The notes: generated from the sequence alone by a model not told the origin. 64,000 nucleotides of DNA from an uncultured Subdoligranulum sp. (GCA_945830575.1 CALZZE010000003.1:62001-126000); one strand, 5' to 3'. Shown: positions 1 through 8,193, numbered from the stretch's first letter. Translations and numbers: made by a program.

Positions 1-1
1 G

Positions 2-1450
2 CTGCACTTTGCACTGGAGCAGGGCTATGACGTGGTGGGCATTTATGTGGACGAAAACTGGTCCGGTGCGGACCGTAACCGTCCGGCCTTCAACCAGATG
101 CTGCGTGCGGCGGAAAAGCGGGAGTTTGAAATTCTGCTGGTGAAAACGCAGGCACGGTTCTCGCGGGACGCAGAGCTGACCGAGCTTTGCCTGCACCGGA
201 AATTCCCGGAATGGGGCATCCGGTTCCTCTCCCTTGTGGACCATGCGGACACAGACAACGCCGCCAACAAAAAAACACGCCAGATCAACGCGCTGGTGGA
301 TGAGTGGTATCTGGAGGACATATCCCGCAATGTGAGGGCCTCTCTGGAAACCATGCGGCAGCAGGGCAAAAATGTGGCCTCGCTGGCGCTGTACGGGTAT
401 CTCAAGGATCCGCAGGACCGGCATCACCTGATTCCTGACCCGGCAGCATCACAGGTGGTACGGGCCATTTTTCACATGGCCAGCAAGGGGATGGGGGCTT
501 CCAACATCGCATTGATTTTGAACACCCAGAACATTCCCTGCCCCAGTCAATACCGGCAGTTCCGGGACGACAAGCTGCATACCATGGAAAAACGGATGTG
601 GAATGACGTTTCGGTGACCAACATCCTGAAAAATCCTACCTATACAGGAGATATGGTGCAGGGGCGCATCCGCAGCAGCGGTTACAAGACGCAAAAGCGG
701 GTCCGTGTCCCGAAAGAAGAATGGGCCGTGGTACCCAACACCCATGAGGCGTTGGTGGAGAAAGAGGTGTTCGAGAAAATCCAGCAGCAGATGGCAGAGC
801 GCCGGGTCCAGTCCCAGCGCCCTCCCAAAATACGGCCGCTTTCCGGGCTGGTCAAATGCGGCGTTTGCGGCGGCAACATGATTTTTTCCGGCAATGACCG
901 GGTCTGCGCGGCGGATGGCTACCCCGGCGGCATCATGCGTTGCAGCCGCAACCGGAGCAACCCGATGGAATGTCAGCCCAACAAAATCCGGCTGTACCTG
1001 CTGGAGGAGGAGGTACAAAAGCGGATCCGCGGCTTTCTCAAGCATTACTATCTTCCAAGCGAAGTACCTCCTTTGCCGAGGGGGAAGGAGAACGAGACCA
1101 TCGGGAAGAAACGGCGTCAGCTGGAAACGGAACTGCAGCGGTGCACAACGCTGGCAAAGCAGTTGTATCTGGAAAAGTGTCAGGGCCGTTTGAGTACCGA
1201 GGCCTTCATGCAGAAGAATGCCGAGCTGAGCCGGCAACAGGCAGCTGCCCAGATGGAGCTGAATCAGCTGCCCCGCGACTGCTCCGTCCGCCTGATGAAC
1301 AACGAGGAAAAACAGCAGAAATTGCTGCGTATGAGGGTGCTGAAGGATTCCCTGATCCTGGACAGGGAACTGTGCCGTTCTGTGATCCGTGAGATTATTG
1401 TCCATCCGGCGCCGCCCACCGGCAAAATCGAGATACATTGGAAATTCTGA
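2..1450 (+). CDS. Large serine recombinase, 5' end cut by window edge
   Basis: The reading frame is open from base 2, so the gene starts outside the window; 482 codons plus stop are visible. The order fits large serine integrases. First comes the rest of the resolvase domain, with VDENWSG and the KTQARFSRD segment that matches the conserved K-x3-R-F-x-R region. Next is a Recombinase domain, then a zinc ribbon opening with CGVCGG and later cysteines near base 945, then a charged coiled coil at about bases 1090-1280. The C-terminus ends in IEIHWKF, as is common in the family. The catalytic serine lies in the missing N-terminus. These enzymes integrate and excise phages or conjugative elements at att sites next to their own gene. 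The stop lies 43 bases from a truncated host-type gene, which marks this as the element's edge. Family call is firm; activity cannot be judged. Confidence 0.93.
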   Translation: MHFALEQGYDVVGIYVDENWSGADRNRPAFNQMLRAAEKREFEILLVKTQARFSRDAELTELCLHRKFPEWGIRFLSLVDHADTDNAANKKTRQINALVDEWYLEDISRNVRASLETMRQQGKNVASLALYGYLKDPQDRHHLIPDPAASQVVRAIFHMASKGMGASNIALILNTQNIPCPSQYRQFRDDKLHTMEKRMWNDVSVTNILKNPTYTGDMVQGRIRSSGYKTQKRVRVPKEEWAVVPNTHEALVEKEVFEKIQQQMAERRVQSQRPPKIRPLSGLVKCGVCGGNMIFSGNDRVCAADGYPGGIMRCSRNRSNPMECQPNKIRLYLLEEEVQKRIRGFLKHYYLPSEVPPLPRGKENETIGKKRRQLETELQRCTTLAKQLYLEKCQGRLSTEAFMQKNAELSRQQAAAQMELNQLPRDCSVRLMNNEEKQQKLLRMRVLKDSLILDRELCRSVIREIIVHPAPPTGKIEIHWKF

Positions 1451-1493
1451 AGGGGAGTGAAAACACCTCAAACAGGTGCCGTCTGTATTCACG
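1451..1493. other. Candidate att junction of the recombinase-bearing element
   Basis: This short stretch lies between the recombinase stop and the point where the next protein becomes recognisable (the WPEQAIRAN residues). It contains a small inverted repeat, CACCT-caaa-CAGGTG, at about 1466-1480. Large serine integrases usually sit directly beside attL or attR, whose half-sites are imperfect inverted repeats. The crossover core is inferred from position, because the other element end is not in the window. Confidence 0.5.
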
Positions 1494-3568
1494 GGTGGCC
1501 GGAACAGGCCATCCGTGCCAACATTCTGGCGCAGATTTCTCTGGCGCTCAACCGGGTGTGGACCGAGTGGTACCCCAGCCGGGGATACAGCTTCAACATC
1601 AGCGGCAGCCCCGGCTATGACCAGATCTACACCAGCGGCCGCACCGTGTTTGCCGTGATGGAGCGCATCACCGCCGAGCTGTTCTCCACCTACGTGCGCC
1701 GCACCGGCGACGCGGAGCCGTATTTCACCGAATACTGCGACGGCAAGACGGTGACCTGCCCCGGCATGAAACAGTGGGGCACCGTGGACCGGGCCAACGA
1801 GGGCATGAACGCCCTGCAAATTCTGCGGTACTACTACGGCAGCCGGGTGCAGCTGGTCACCACCAACAAAATCGCCGCCATCCCGGAAAGCTACCCCGGC
1901 AGCCCGCTGCGGCGGGGCTCCACCGGCACGGCGGTGAACACGCTGCAAAAGCAGTTGGCCCGCATCGCCAAGGATTATCCCAGCTTTGGCAAGCCGGACG
2001 TCACCGGCACCTTTGATGCCGCCACCGAGAGCAGCGTCCGGGCATTCCAGAAGCAGTTCGGCCTGACGGTGGACGGTGTGGTGGGCCGCGCCACGTGGTA
2101 TAAAATTTCTTATATCTATGTGAGTGTGAAGGATCTGGCCGAGCTGACCAGCGAGGGCGAGGCCCTCACCGGCGCGCAGAGCGGCGGGGCATGGCCCGGC
2201 ACAGTGCTGCGGCGAGGCTCCACCGGCGCGGATGTGGAGATGGTGCAGTTCTGGCTGTCCGGGCTGGCACAGTTCAGCTCCGCCATTCCCAGCGTGACGG
2301 TGGACGGCACCTACGGCGCGGCCACCGAGAGCGCTGTCCGGGCATTCCAGCGCCAGCAGGGGCTGACGGTGGACGGCATCGTGGGGCAGGCCACCTGGGA
2401 CGCGCTGTATGCCGCGTGGGTCAGCGCCCAGAGCGATTCCGGCGGCACCGCATGGCCGGGCACGGCGCTGCGGCAGGGCAGCAAGGGCGTCAATGTGCGG
2501 CTGGTGCAGTTCTGGCTGCGCATGGCGGCAGGCAATTACAGCGGCTTGTCTGCTGTGACGGTGGACGGCACCTACGGCACGGCCACCGCCCGGGCGGTGA
2601 CGGCCTTTCAGACCAAATTCGGCCTGACCGCGGACGGCGTGGTGGGGCGCGCCACGTGGAGCAAACTCAACGAGGTCTTTCTGGCGGTGGCCAACAAGCT
2701 GGTGGACTATGATGTGGCTCCCGGCCAGTTCACCGGCACGCTGCGGCAGGGCAGCAGCGGCACGGCGGTGCGGGCGCTGCAATATGATCTGCGGCAGCTG
2801 TCCGCCTACTATTCCGATATCCCCGCCGTGACAGTGGACGGCCAGTTCGGCGCCGCCACCCGGCAGGCCGTGGTGGCATGGCAGCAGCACGCGGGCCTGA
2901 CCGCCGACGGCGTGGTGGGGCCGCTCACCTGGCAGAGCATCTACGACAACGCCCAGAGTGCCTCCTCCAGCGGGCCGGTGGCCCGGGCGGCCGCCATCCT
3001 GCCGCCCTCCAGCACCCTGCAGCTGGGGGACACCGGCGCGGATGTGACCACCCTGAGCGAAACGCTGCTGTTTTTGGCCCAGTGGCTCAACGGCATCCAG
3101 ATTTGGGAGAGCAGCGAACCCACCGACACCTTTGACGAGGGGGTGCAGGTCGCGGTGCGGGGCGCGCAGGAGGAACTGGGCCTGCCGGTGACCGGGGCGG
3201 TCACTCCGGCGGACTGGCGGGTATTCTACAACGCAGCCTTTGCGCTGTTCTCCGCCACGCCGGCCACCGCCTCGCCGGAGCCGGAGGGTGTCTGGCCCGG
3301 GTTCACGCTGGCCGAAGGCAGCGCCGGGCCTGCGGTGCTGCAGGTGCAGCGTTGGCTGAACATTCTGGCCGCCACCGGCTGCCAGTGGAACTTCGTGCCG
3401 GAGACCTCCGAGCTGGACGGCGATACCCTCGCCGCGCTGGAGGCGTGGCAGATCGCCAACGGCATCCAGCCGCTGGGCATCGTGGACGACGCCACCTGGG
3501 AGGCCCTCAAGGCCGCGGCGGCGGCCGCCTGCCCCGCCTGTGCGGCCGCCATGACAGAGGAGGAATGA
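1457..3568 (+). CDS. SpoIID-like protein with six peptidoglycan-binding repeats, 5'-truncated by element insertion
   Basis: The open frame from a GTG codon gives 703 residues. After about 12 arbitrary residues the sequence enters a SpoIID/LytB-like segment (WPEQAIRANILAQ, then YFTEYCDGK and LRYYYG). Six PG_binding_1-type repeats follow, each with an LRxGSxGxxV start and a DGxxGxxTW end: about bases 1906-2100, 2188-2415, 2455-2670, 2740-2940, 3016-3220 (degenerate) and 3295-3510. From memory of clostridial relatives, the protein normally has roughly 150 or more residues before WPEQA. Their absence next to a recombinase indicates that the element inserted inside this gene. The purines before the GTG lie only about 1 base from it, a poor start signal, so the remnant may not be translated. 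The intact protein would bind cell-wall peptidoglycan. The next gene starts 4 bases on and is probably co-transcribed. Confidence 0.8.
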   Translation: MKTPQTGAVCIHGWPEQAIRANILAQISLALNRVWTEWYPSRGYSFNISGSPGYDQIYTSGRTVFAVMERITAELFSTYVRRTGDAEPYFTEYCDGKTVTCPGMKQWGTVDRANEGMNALQILRYYYGSRVQLVTTNKIAAIPESYPGSPLRRGSTGTAVNTLQKQLARIAKDYPSFGKPDVTGTFDAATESSVRAFQKQFGLTVDGVVGRATWYKISYIYVSVKDLAELTSEGEALTGAQSGGAWPGTVLRRGSTGADVEMVQFWLSGLAQFSSAIPSVTVDGTYGAATESAVRAFQRQQGLTVDGIVGQATWDALYAAWVSAQSDSGGTAWPGTALRQGSKGVNVRLVQFWLRMAAGNYSGLSAVTVDGTYGTATARAVTAFQTKFGLTADGVVGRATWSKLNEVFLAVANKLVDYDVAPGQFTGTLRQGSSGTAVRALQYDLRQLSAYYSDIPAVTVDGQFGAATRQAVVAWQQHAGLTADGVVGPLTWQSIYDNAQSASSSGPVARAAAILPPSSTLQLGDTGADVTTLSETLLFLAQWLNGIQIWESSEPTDTFDEGVQVAVRGAQEELGLPVTGAVTPADWRVFYNAAFALFSATPATASPEPEGVWPGFTLAEGSAGPAVLQVQRWLNILAATGCQWNFVPETSELDGDTLAALEAWQIANGIQPLGIVDDATWEALKAAAAAACPACAAAMTEEE

Positions 3569-3572
3569 GTGT

Positions 3573-4262
3573 ATGCCAAAGGTTTATGTGTATGACAGCT
3601 ACGACAATAAGTTCCTGCGGTACAACCTGAAGGAAAGCGACCCCATGCCCTACAGCTACGGCACCACCCTCAGTGTGCGGGAATTCCGCGGCTCCAGCGG
3701 TTCCAGCGTGCTGTGGACCACCACCGCCGCCATGGAGGCGTGGAACCTCACCCGCCGCCGCTACGGCTCGGGCATTCCGGTGGGCTACGCCTTCAAGCGC
3801 ATCTGGGAGGGCGGCCACGGCACCGCCAGCCAGCACTACGCGGGCGTTGCCTTCGATGTGGGGCAGGGCACCAGCAGCGCCACCCGACGGCGCATTTACA
3901 ACGCGGCGGTGGCCACCGGGGCGTGGGGTTACGTGGAGCCGCTGTCCATGACCCCCACCTGGGTGCATTTTGACCGCCGCTACGGCACCCCGGCCTGCAG
4001 CGGCACCACGGCGGGCTACCCCACCTGCCGCAAGGGCGACCGCAACACCTACGTGTTGATTTTGCAGGACGCCCTCAACGCCCTCGGGTACAGCACCCAG
4101 ACGCTGGACGGTGTGTTCGGCACCAACACCTTCAACGCCCTCACCGGGTTCCAGCGCAGCGTGGGGCTGACGGCGGACGGCATCTGCGGGTGCAACACCT
4201 GGAAAAAGCTGACGGCCGCCTCGGTGGGCATTGGCGCCACCAAGACTGTCATCGACAAGTGA
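3573..4262 (+). CDS. VanY/M15-like peptidase with peptidoglycan-binding domain
   Basis: This 229-residue protein has M15-type zinc-ligand motifs: SQHYAGVAFDVG fits S-x-H-x2-G-x-A-x-D, and WVHFD supplies the second histidine. A single PG_binding_1 repeat at the C-terminus runs from about base 4030 to 4205 and ends in CNTWKKL. Such enzymes trim D,D- or L,D-peptide links in peptidoglycan. No signal peptide is visible, so export would need another route or the protein acts after lysis or sporulation. The ATG follows GAGGAGG of the preceding coding end by a good distance. The gene forms a cell-wall pair with the upstream truncated protein and ends at a strong terminator. Confidence 0.75.
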   Translation: MPKVYVYDSYDNKFLRYNLKESDPMPYSYGTTLSVREFRGSSGSSVLWTTTAAMEAWNLTRRRYGSGIPVGYAFKRIWEGGHGTASQHYAGVAFDVGQGTSSATRRRIYNAAVATGAWGYVEPLSMTPTWVHFDRRYGTPACSGTTAGYPTCRKGDRNTYVLILQDALNALGYSTQTLDGVFGTNTFNALTGFQRSVGLTADGICGCNTWKKLTAASVGIGATKTVIDK

Positions 4263-4272
4263 GCAAACCCCG

Positions 4273-4299
4273 CCCGGGACAGCCGTCCCGGGCTTTTCC
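4273..4299 (+). terminator. Intrinsic terminator after the peptidase gene
   Basis: An 8-bp perfect stem CCCGGGAC/GTCCCGGG has an AGCC loop and is followed by CTTTTCC. Confidence 0.8.
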
Positions 4300-4301
4300 T
4301 C

Positions 4302-4330
4302 TTGCTCCCGGCAGGCAAACGCGGTATAAT
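4302..4330 (+). promoter_or_regulatory. Promoter of the nitroreductase operon
   Basis: TTGCTC and TATAAT are separated by 17 bases. The -35 lies directly after the preceding terminator, and the -10 is 24 bases before the ATG. Confidence 0.7.
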
Positions 4331-4354
4331 AAGAAAAAATCAACAGGAGGCATT

Positions 4355-4885
4355 ATGATGCAAACCGAAGTATTGCAGGCCATGCAGGAACGCCGCAGCT
4401 GCCGGGCCTATCTGCCGGAGCAGATCAAGCCGGAGGAACTGGACGCGGTGCTCACCGCGGGCACATGGGCGCCCACCGGCATGGGGGCGCAAAGCCCCGT
4501 CATCGTGGCGGTGCAGGACAAGGCCACCCGGGACACCCTCTCCCGGCTCAACGCCGCCGTCATGGGCAATGACCGGGACCCCTTCTACGGCGCGCCCACC
4601 GTGCTGGTGGTGCTGGCGGACAAAAGCCGTCATACCTGTGTGGAGGACGGCAGTCTTGTGATGGGCAATCTGCTGCTGGCAGCTCACGCGGCAGGACTGG
4701 GCGCCTGCTGGATCCACCGGGCCAGAGAGGTCTTTGCCGGGGACGAGGGCAAGGCGCTGCTGGCAAAATGGGGCCTTGATGCGGAGAAATACATCGGTGT
4801 GGGCCACTGCATTCTGGGCTATGCGGCTCCCGGCGGCTATCGGGAGGCCGCGCCCCGCAAGGCCGATTACGTGGTCAGGGTATGA
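4355..4885 (+). CDS. Nitroreductase-family FMN oxidoreductase
   Basis: This 176-residue protein has the nitroreductase pattern: an N-terminal RRSCRAY phosphate-binding arginine cluster, then TWAPTGMGAQ, a central AAHAAGLGACWI helix and a C-terminal VGHCILGYAA strand. Relatives bind FMN and reduce nitro, quinone or flavin substrates with NAD(P)H. Two in-frame ATGs (4355 and 4358) follow AGGAGG at 4345-4350; the second has the better spacing (7 bases). Its stop overlaps the acpS start as ATGA, so the genes are translationally coupled. The true substrate is unknown. Confidence 0.9.
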   Translation: MMQTEVLQAMQERRSCRAYLPEQIKPEELDAVLTAGTWAPTGMGAQSPVIVAVQDKATRDTLSRLNAAVMGNDRDPFYGAPTVLVVLADKSRHTCVEDGSLVMGNLLLAAHAAGLGACWIHRAREVFAGDEGKALLAKWGLDAEKYIGVGHCILGYAAPGGYREAAPRKADYVVRV

Positions 4886-5268
4886 TCGCGGGCATCGGGA
4901 CCGACCTGTGCGCCGTGGAGCGCATCGACCGCAGTTTGCAGCATCCCGGCTTTGCGGCGCGGGTGTTCAGCGATGCGGAGCGGGCCCTGCTGGACGGCTT
5001 GCAGGGCAAACGCCGTGCCGAGACTGCCGCCGCCAACTTTGCCGCCAAGGAGGCGTTTCTGAAAGCGGCGGGCACCGGGCTGGGCGGCTTTGCGCTGGCG
5101 GACATTGCCGTTTTGCGGCAAAACAGCGGCGCGCCGTACTTTGCCTTTTCCGGGCGGGCGGAACAGTGGGCGCGGCAAAACCATCTGACGGCCCATGTGA
5201 GCCTGACCCACGAAAACGGTCTGGCTGCCGCCTTTGTGGTGCTGGAAAGGAGCGGGGAGTATGACTGA
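4882..5268 (+). CDS. acpS: Holo-[acyl-carrier-protein] synthase
   Basis: At 128 residues this matches AcpS in length and motifs: IGTDLCAVERI near the N-terminus (magnesium-binding Asp) and FAAKEAFLKAAGTG in the middle (Glu and Lys of the W/F-x-x-K-E-A motif). It transfers 4'-phosphopantetheine from CoA to apo-ACP in fatty-acid synthesis, in the cytoplasm. It overlaps nitroreductase by 4 bases and the following acyltransferase by 8, which implies one operon. The C-terminal HVSLTHENGLAAAFVV strand is typical of the family. Confidence 0.95.
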   Translation: MIAGIGTDLCAVERIDRSLQHPGFAARVFSDAERALLDGLQGKRRAETAAANFAAKEAFLKAAGTGLGGFALADIAVLRQNSGAPYFAFSGRAEQWARQNHLTAHVSLTHENGLAAAFVVLERSGEYD

Positions 5269-6352
5269 CAAAGCCCGGCGCAGCAGCAATCTGGAGCTTT
5301 TGCGCATTCTGTGTATGCTGATGATCGTGTCAGACCATCTTGTGGGTCAGAGCGGCATCGGCCTCACCGATACGCTGCCCCACGCGGCCATGTACGCGGT
5401 CATGGGCAGCGGCTCCCGTATTGCCTGCAATGTGTTTATTGTCATCAGCGCGTGGTTTTTGTGCGTGCAGCCCTTCAAGGCACGGCGGCTGGTGTCGCTG
5501 TGGCTGGGACTGTGGCTGTACACGGTGCCCCTCACGGTGCTGTGCCGGTTTTTGCCGGGCTGCGAGGTGGGACTGGGCACCCTGCGGTGGGCCATGTTCC
5601 CCATCAGTACGGCGCAGCTGTGGTTTTTGTCGGCCTATTTTGCGCTGATGCTGTGTGCGCCGCTGCTCAACACGGTGCTGCACCACGCGCCGCCCGCCGC
5701 GCTCACTGCGTTTCTGACAGCCGCCGGCGTGCTGATGGCCGGCTACTCCACCCTGTTCGGGGAGGATGGCGCACTGTCCTCCAGCCTGTTCGCCTTTGTG
5801 TGGCTCTACCTGTTCACCGGGTATCTGCGCCTGCACCCCGGCTGCCGGGCGGATGCGCTGCTCTGCCGCCGCGGCGTGCAGCTGGCGCTGGGGCTGGGCA
5901 TTCCGGCGGCGCTCACCGCGGCCCGCACGCTGGCGCTCTGGCAGGGCGCGCCCGAACGGGTGAGCCGGTATCTGGAATACTGGCGCACCGCGCTGGGGGC
6001 GGCCCCCAATCTGCTGGCGGCGCTGGGGCTGGTCTGGCTGTTCAAAAGCCTGCCGCTGGGCAGCCGCCGCAGCATCAACGCGCTGTCCGGCGCGGCGCTG
6101 GGCGTGTACATCCTGCACCAGACCCCCGCTTTCCGGGACTTTTTGTGGAACGGTGTGTTCCACGCGGCGCAGCATCCCGGCTCCTTTGGGTATGCGGTGT
6201 TTGTGGTGTTGGCTGTGTATCTGGGCGGAGCGGTCATAGACAGCGTCAGAGACTGCCTTGTGATGCGCCCGCTGTTGGCCAGCCGCCCGGTGACGGCACT
6301 GTGCCGTTGTCTGGATGAATACGTCAACGAAAAAATCCCCGCCTGTGATTAA
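5261..6352 (+). CDS. Acyltransferase-3 family integral membrane protein
   Basis: This protein of about 363 residues has the acyltransferase-3 (OafA/WecH-like) opening NLELLRILCMLMIVSDHL, in which the histidine is the conserved catalytic residue. Roughly ten hydrophobic helices follow, and AALGVYILHQTP near the end is another family hallmark. Members O-acylate sugars or polysaccharides at the membrane. The chosen ATG at 5261 overlaps the end of acpS and follows AAGGAGCGGGG; a GTG upstream at 5234 lacks such support. Substrate unknown; the glycosyltransferase cluster lies 50 kb away, so no direct link is claimed. Confidence 0.88.
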   Translation: MTDKARRSSNLELLRILCMLMIVSDHLVGQSGIGLTDTLPHAAMYAVMGSGSRIACNVFIVISAWFLCVQPFKARRLVSLWLGLWLYTVPLTVLCRFLPGCEVGLGTLRWAMFPISTAQLWFLSAYFALMLCAPLLNTVLHHAPPAALTAFLTAAGVLMAGYSTLFGEDGALSSSLFAFVWLYLFTGYLRLHPGCRADALLCRRGVQLALGLGIPAALTAARTLALWQGAPERVSRYLEYWRTALGAAPNLLAALGLVWLFKSLPLGSRRSINALSGAALGVYILHQTPAFRDFLWNGVFHAAQHPGSFGYAVFVVLAVYLGGAVIDSVRDCLVMRPLLASRPVTALCRCLDEYVNEKIPACD

Positions 6353-6407
6353 AAACGCCCCCTTGCGCTTATACTGGTAGTAGAACAAAGCGATAGGGGG
6401 CGACAAG

Positions 6408-6785
6408 ATGGAAGTTCACAGAGGAGAGGTATACTACGCCGATCTCAGCCCGGTGGTTGGCTCGGAGCAGGGCGGGGTGCGGCCGGTACTTATCATTCAA
6501 AATGAGATCGGCAACCGGCACAGTCCCACCGTGATTGCGGCGGCCATCACCAGCCGTCAGGACAAAAACCGCCTGCCCACGCATATTTCTGTGCGGGCGG
6601 ACCGGTGCGGGCTTGCCAAGGACAGCATCATCCTCACCGAGCAGATCCGAACGCTGGACAAACGCCGACTGCGGGAGCAGGCTGGCCGTCTGCCGCCGGA
6701 GGAAATGCGCCGGGTGGATGAGGCGCTGGGCATCTCCATGGGGCTGGAAAGCCAGAACGTCCACGAGGACGGCGGATACTTTTGA
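6408..6785 (+). CDS. mazF: MazF/PemK (NdoA-type) endoribonuclease toxin, no antitoxin beside it
   Basis: The 125-residue protein begins with [19 protein letters not shown] and continues [12 protein letters not shown], the start of the MazF/EndoA family. The conserved arginine (GGVRPVL) and threonine (AAAIT) of the RNase active site are present, as is the [14 protein letters not shown] segment. Family members cleave single-stranded mRNA at short motifs and are normally paired with MazE/EndoAI. No antitoxin-sized frame lies directly upstream (an acyltransferase) or downstream (hairpins), so it looks like an orphan here. A -10-like TATACT lies at 6370-6375, without a convincing -35. ATG 6408 follows ATAGGGGGCGACAAG. 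Confidence 0.93.
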   Translation: MEVHRGEVYYADLSPVVGSEQGGVRPVLIIQNEIGNRHSPTVIAAAITSRQDKNRLPTHISVRADRCGLAKDSIILTEQIRTLDKRRLREQAGRLPPEEMRRVDEALGISMGLESQNVHEDGGYF

Positions 6786-6789
6786 TTTT

Positions 6790-6909
6790 TAAGAGGGAGG
6801 TTCGGATTCAGCGGCTGCGCCGCGTCTCCTGCACCTCCCCCTTAGATTCCCCACCATCACAAAAAAGTGCGTTCTCATGCCTTGACGGCGACTCGAACGC
6901 ATTTTTTTG
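6790..6909. repeat. Intergenic palindromic element: two consecutive long hairpins
   Basis: The first hairpin pairs 6790-6801 with 6833-6844 (11 of 12 bp) and encloses a small GCGG/CCGC hairpin. The second pairs 6860-6874 with 6895-6909, 15 bp with one G-T pair, including A6/T7 tracts, so it could terminate transcription on either strand. Together with the araD-side terminator, nearly all of the 251-base gap is hairpin. It may be a miniature mobile or REP-like element; whether it recurs in the genome cannot be seen here. Confidence 0.5.
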
Positions 6910-6919
6910 CTCTATAGGT

Positions 6920-6968
6920 ATCGCCAGCGGTCGGCACATGTCCGCCGCTGGCGATGGTTTTTGTTTTG
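6920..6968 (+). terminator. Intrinsic terminator downstream of mazF
   Basis: An 11-bp perfect stem (6920-6930 with 6945-6955) has a 14-base loop and is followed by GGTTTTTGTTTTG. Confidence 0.75.
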
Positions 6969-6978
6969 CCCGCACCCC

Positions 6979-7007
6979 TTGCCCCGGCGGGCAAAACGCG
7001 GTATACT
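6979..7007 (+). promoter_or_regulatory. Promoter of the araD-marR pair
   Basis: TTGCCC and TATACT lie 17 bases apart, with about 30 bases from the -10 to the GTG start. The GCAAA-ACGCGGTATA core closely resembles the nitroreductase promoter at 4302-4330. Confidence 0.65.
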
Positions 7008-7036
7008 GTAAGAATAAGAAAAAGGGGGGAGCGTTT

Positions 7037-7756
7037 GTGCTGGAACAATTACGCAAGGAGGTTTGCGCGGCCAACTGCCGTCTGCCTGCGCTGGGGCTGG
7101 TCAGCCATACATGGGGCAACGTGTCGGCCATCGACCGGGAAAGCGGGTTGGTGGTCATCAAACCCTCCGGCGTGGAATATGACGAACTGACGCCGGAAAA
7201 GATGGTCATTGTGGACCTGGACGGCCGCGTGGCGGAAGGGACGCTGCGTCCTTCCTCGGACACCCGCACCCATCTGGAACTGTACAAGGCGTTTGCAGGG
7301 GTGGGCGGCATCGTCCACACCCACAGCAGCTACGCCACCGCGTGGGCGCAGGCCGGGCGGGACATCCCCGCCTACGGCACCACCCACGCCGACACGTTTT
7401 ACGGCCCGGTGCCCTGTGCCCGCCATCTGACCGCCGAGGAACTGGCGGCGGATTACGAAAAGGCCACAGGAACGGTCATTGTGGAAATTTTCCGCCGCCG
7501 CGGCCTTGACCCAGCAGCCATGCCGGGGGTGCTGTGCCGCGGCCATGGCCCCTTTGCGTGGGGCAAAAATGCGGAACAGGCGTTGTATCACGCCTCGGTG
7601 CTGGAGGAGGTGGCCCGTCTGGCGCTGCTGACGGTGCAGATCGACCCCCACGCCGCCCCGGTGCCCCAGTGCCTGCTGGACAAGCACTATACCCGCAAGC
7701 ACGGCCCCAACGCCTATTATGGTCAGGAGGAATCCCATGCTGGAACAGGCATTTGA
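7037..7756 (+). CDS. araD: L-ribulose-5-phosphate 4-epimerase / class II aldolase
   Basis: This 239-residue protein carries AraD-specific blocks: TWGNVSAID, VIKPSGVEYDELTPEKMVIVDLDG, the zinc-binding HTH at residues 94-96, GTTHADTFYGPVPCAR, TGTVIVE and CRGHGPFAWG. AraD converts L-ribulose-5-P to D-xylulose-5-P, feeding pentoses into the pentose-phosphate route. Fuculose-phosphate aldolases share the fold, but the HADTFYGPVPCAR and TGTVIVEIF blocks favour AraD. The GTG start follows AAGGGGGGAGCG. The frame is open further upstream, but only through the hairpin element. The 3' end overlaps the regulator gene by 20 bases. No araA or araB is nearby. Confidence 0.88.
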   Translation: MLEQLRKEVCAANCRLPALGLVSHTWGNVSAIDRESGLVVIKPSGVEYDELTPEKMVIVDLDGRVAEGTLRPSSDTRTHLELYKAFAGVGGIVHTHSSYATAWAQAGRDIPAYGTTHADTFYGPVPCARHLTAEELAADYEKATGTVIVEIFRRRGLDPAAMPGVLCRGHGPFAWGKNAEQALYHASVLEEVARLALLTVQIDPHAAPVPQCLLDKHYTRKHGPNAYYGQEESHAGTGI

Positions 7757-8186
7757 CGCAGTGTACACCAAATTCAAGCTGCATTTTTACCAGAAGGTCT
7801 TTCAGCGGTTCGAGACGCGGGAGGCCTCCCTTACCACGGTGGAATCCTTCTGCATGGAGGGCATCATGGCCATGGGGAAACCCACCATCGCGGAATTTGC
7901 CGCCATGATGCAGATCTCCACCCCCAACGCGGCGTACAAGATCAACAATCTGGTGAAAAAGGGCTATGTGGAGCGCATCCAGTCCACCACCGACCGGCGG
8001 GAATTTCATCTGCGCCCCACCCCCAAGTACATCGAGTATTACAACATCAGCTACGCCTACCTGCATACTGTCATCCAGCGTGTGCGGGAGCGTTTCCCCG
8101 AACAGGACGTGAAAAAGCTGGAGGAAATGCTGACGGTCATTTCCGCCGAGCTGATGCCGGAATTACAGCTGCCGGAACGCAAATAG
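7737..8186 (+). CDS. MarR-like winged-helix regulator
   Basis: This 149-residue protein has a central winged-helix: TIAEFAAMMQISTPNAAYKI (helix-turn-helix), then VKKGYVERIQSTTDRREFHL as the wing with the MarR-type D-R-R motif. Flanking helices suit dimerisation. The ATG at 7737 is 6 bases after AGGAGG (7725-7730), which lies inside the end of araD, so the two are translated from one mRNA. It probably senses a ligand and controls this operon or a distant target. The effector cannot be read from sequence. Confidence 0.82.
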   Translation: MLEQAFDAVYTKFKLHFYQKVFQRFETREASLTTVESFCMEGIMAMGKPTIAEFAAMMQISTPNAAYKINNLVKKGYVERIQSTTDRREFHLRPTPKYIEYYNISYAYLHTVIQRVRERFPEQDVKKLEEMLTVISAELMPELQLPERK

Positions 8187-8193
8187 ACGCAGA

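Noticed and set aside
449-2890. Minus-strand open frame of over 800 codons across the recombinase and peptidoglycan-binding genes
   Set aside because: It is antisense to two clear protein families, rich in His/Gly/Ala/Gln as expected for a shadow of G+C-rich coding sequence, and has no family motif.
6875-6908. tRNA-like T-loop on the minus strand (GCGTTCGAGTCGC)
   Set aside because: Only a T-loop-like string is present. No acceptor, anticodon or D arm can be drawn, and the bases belong to the 15-bp hairpin.
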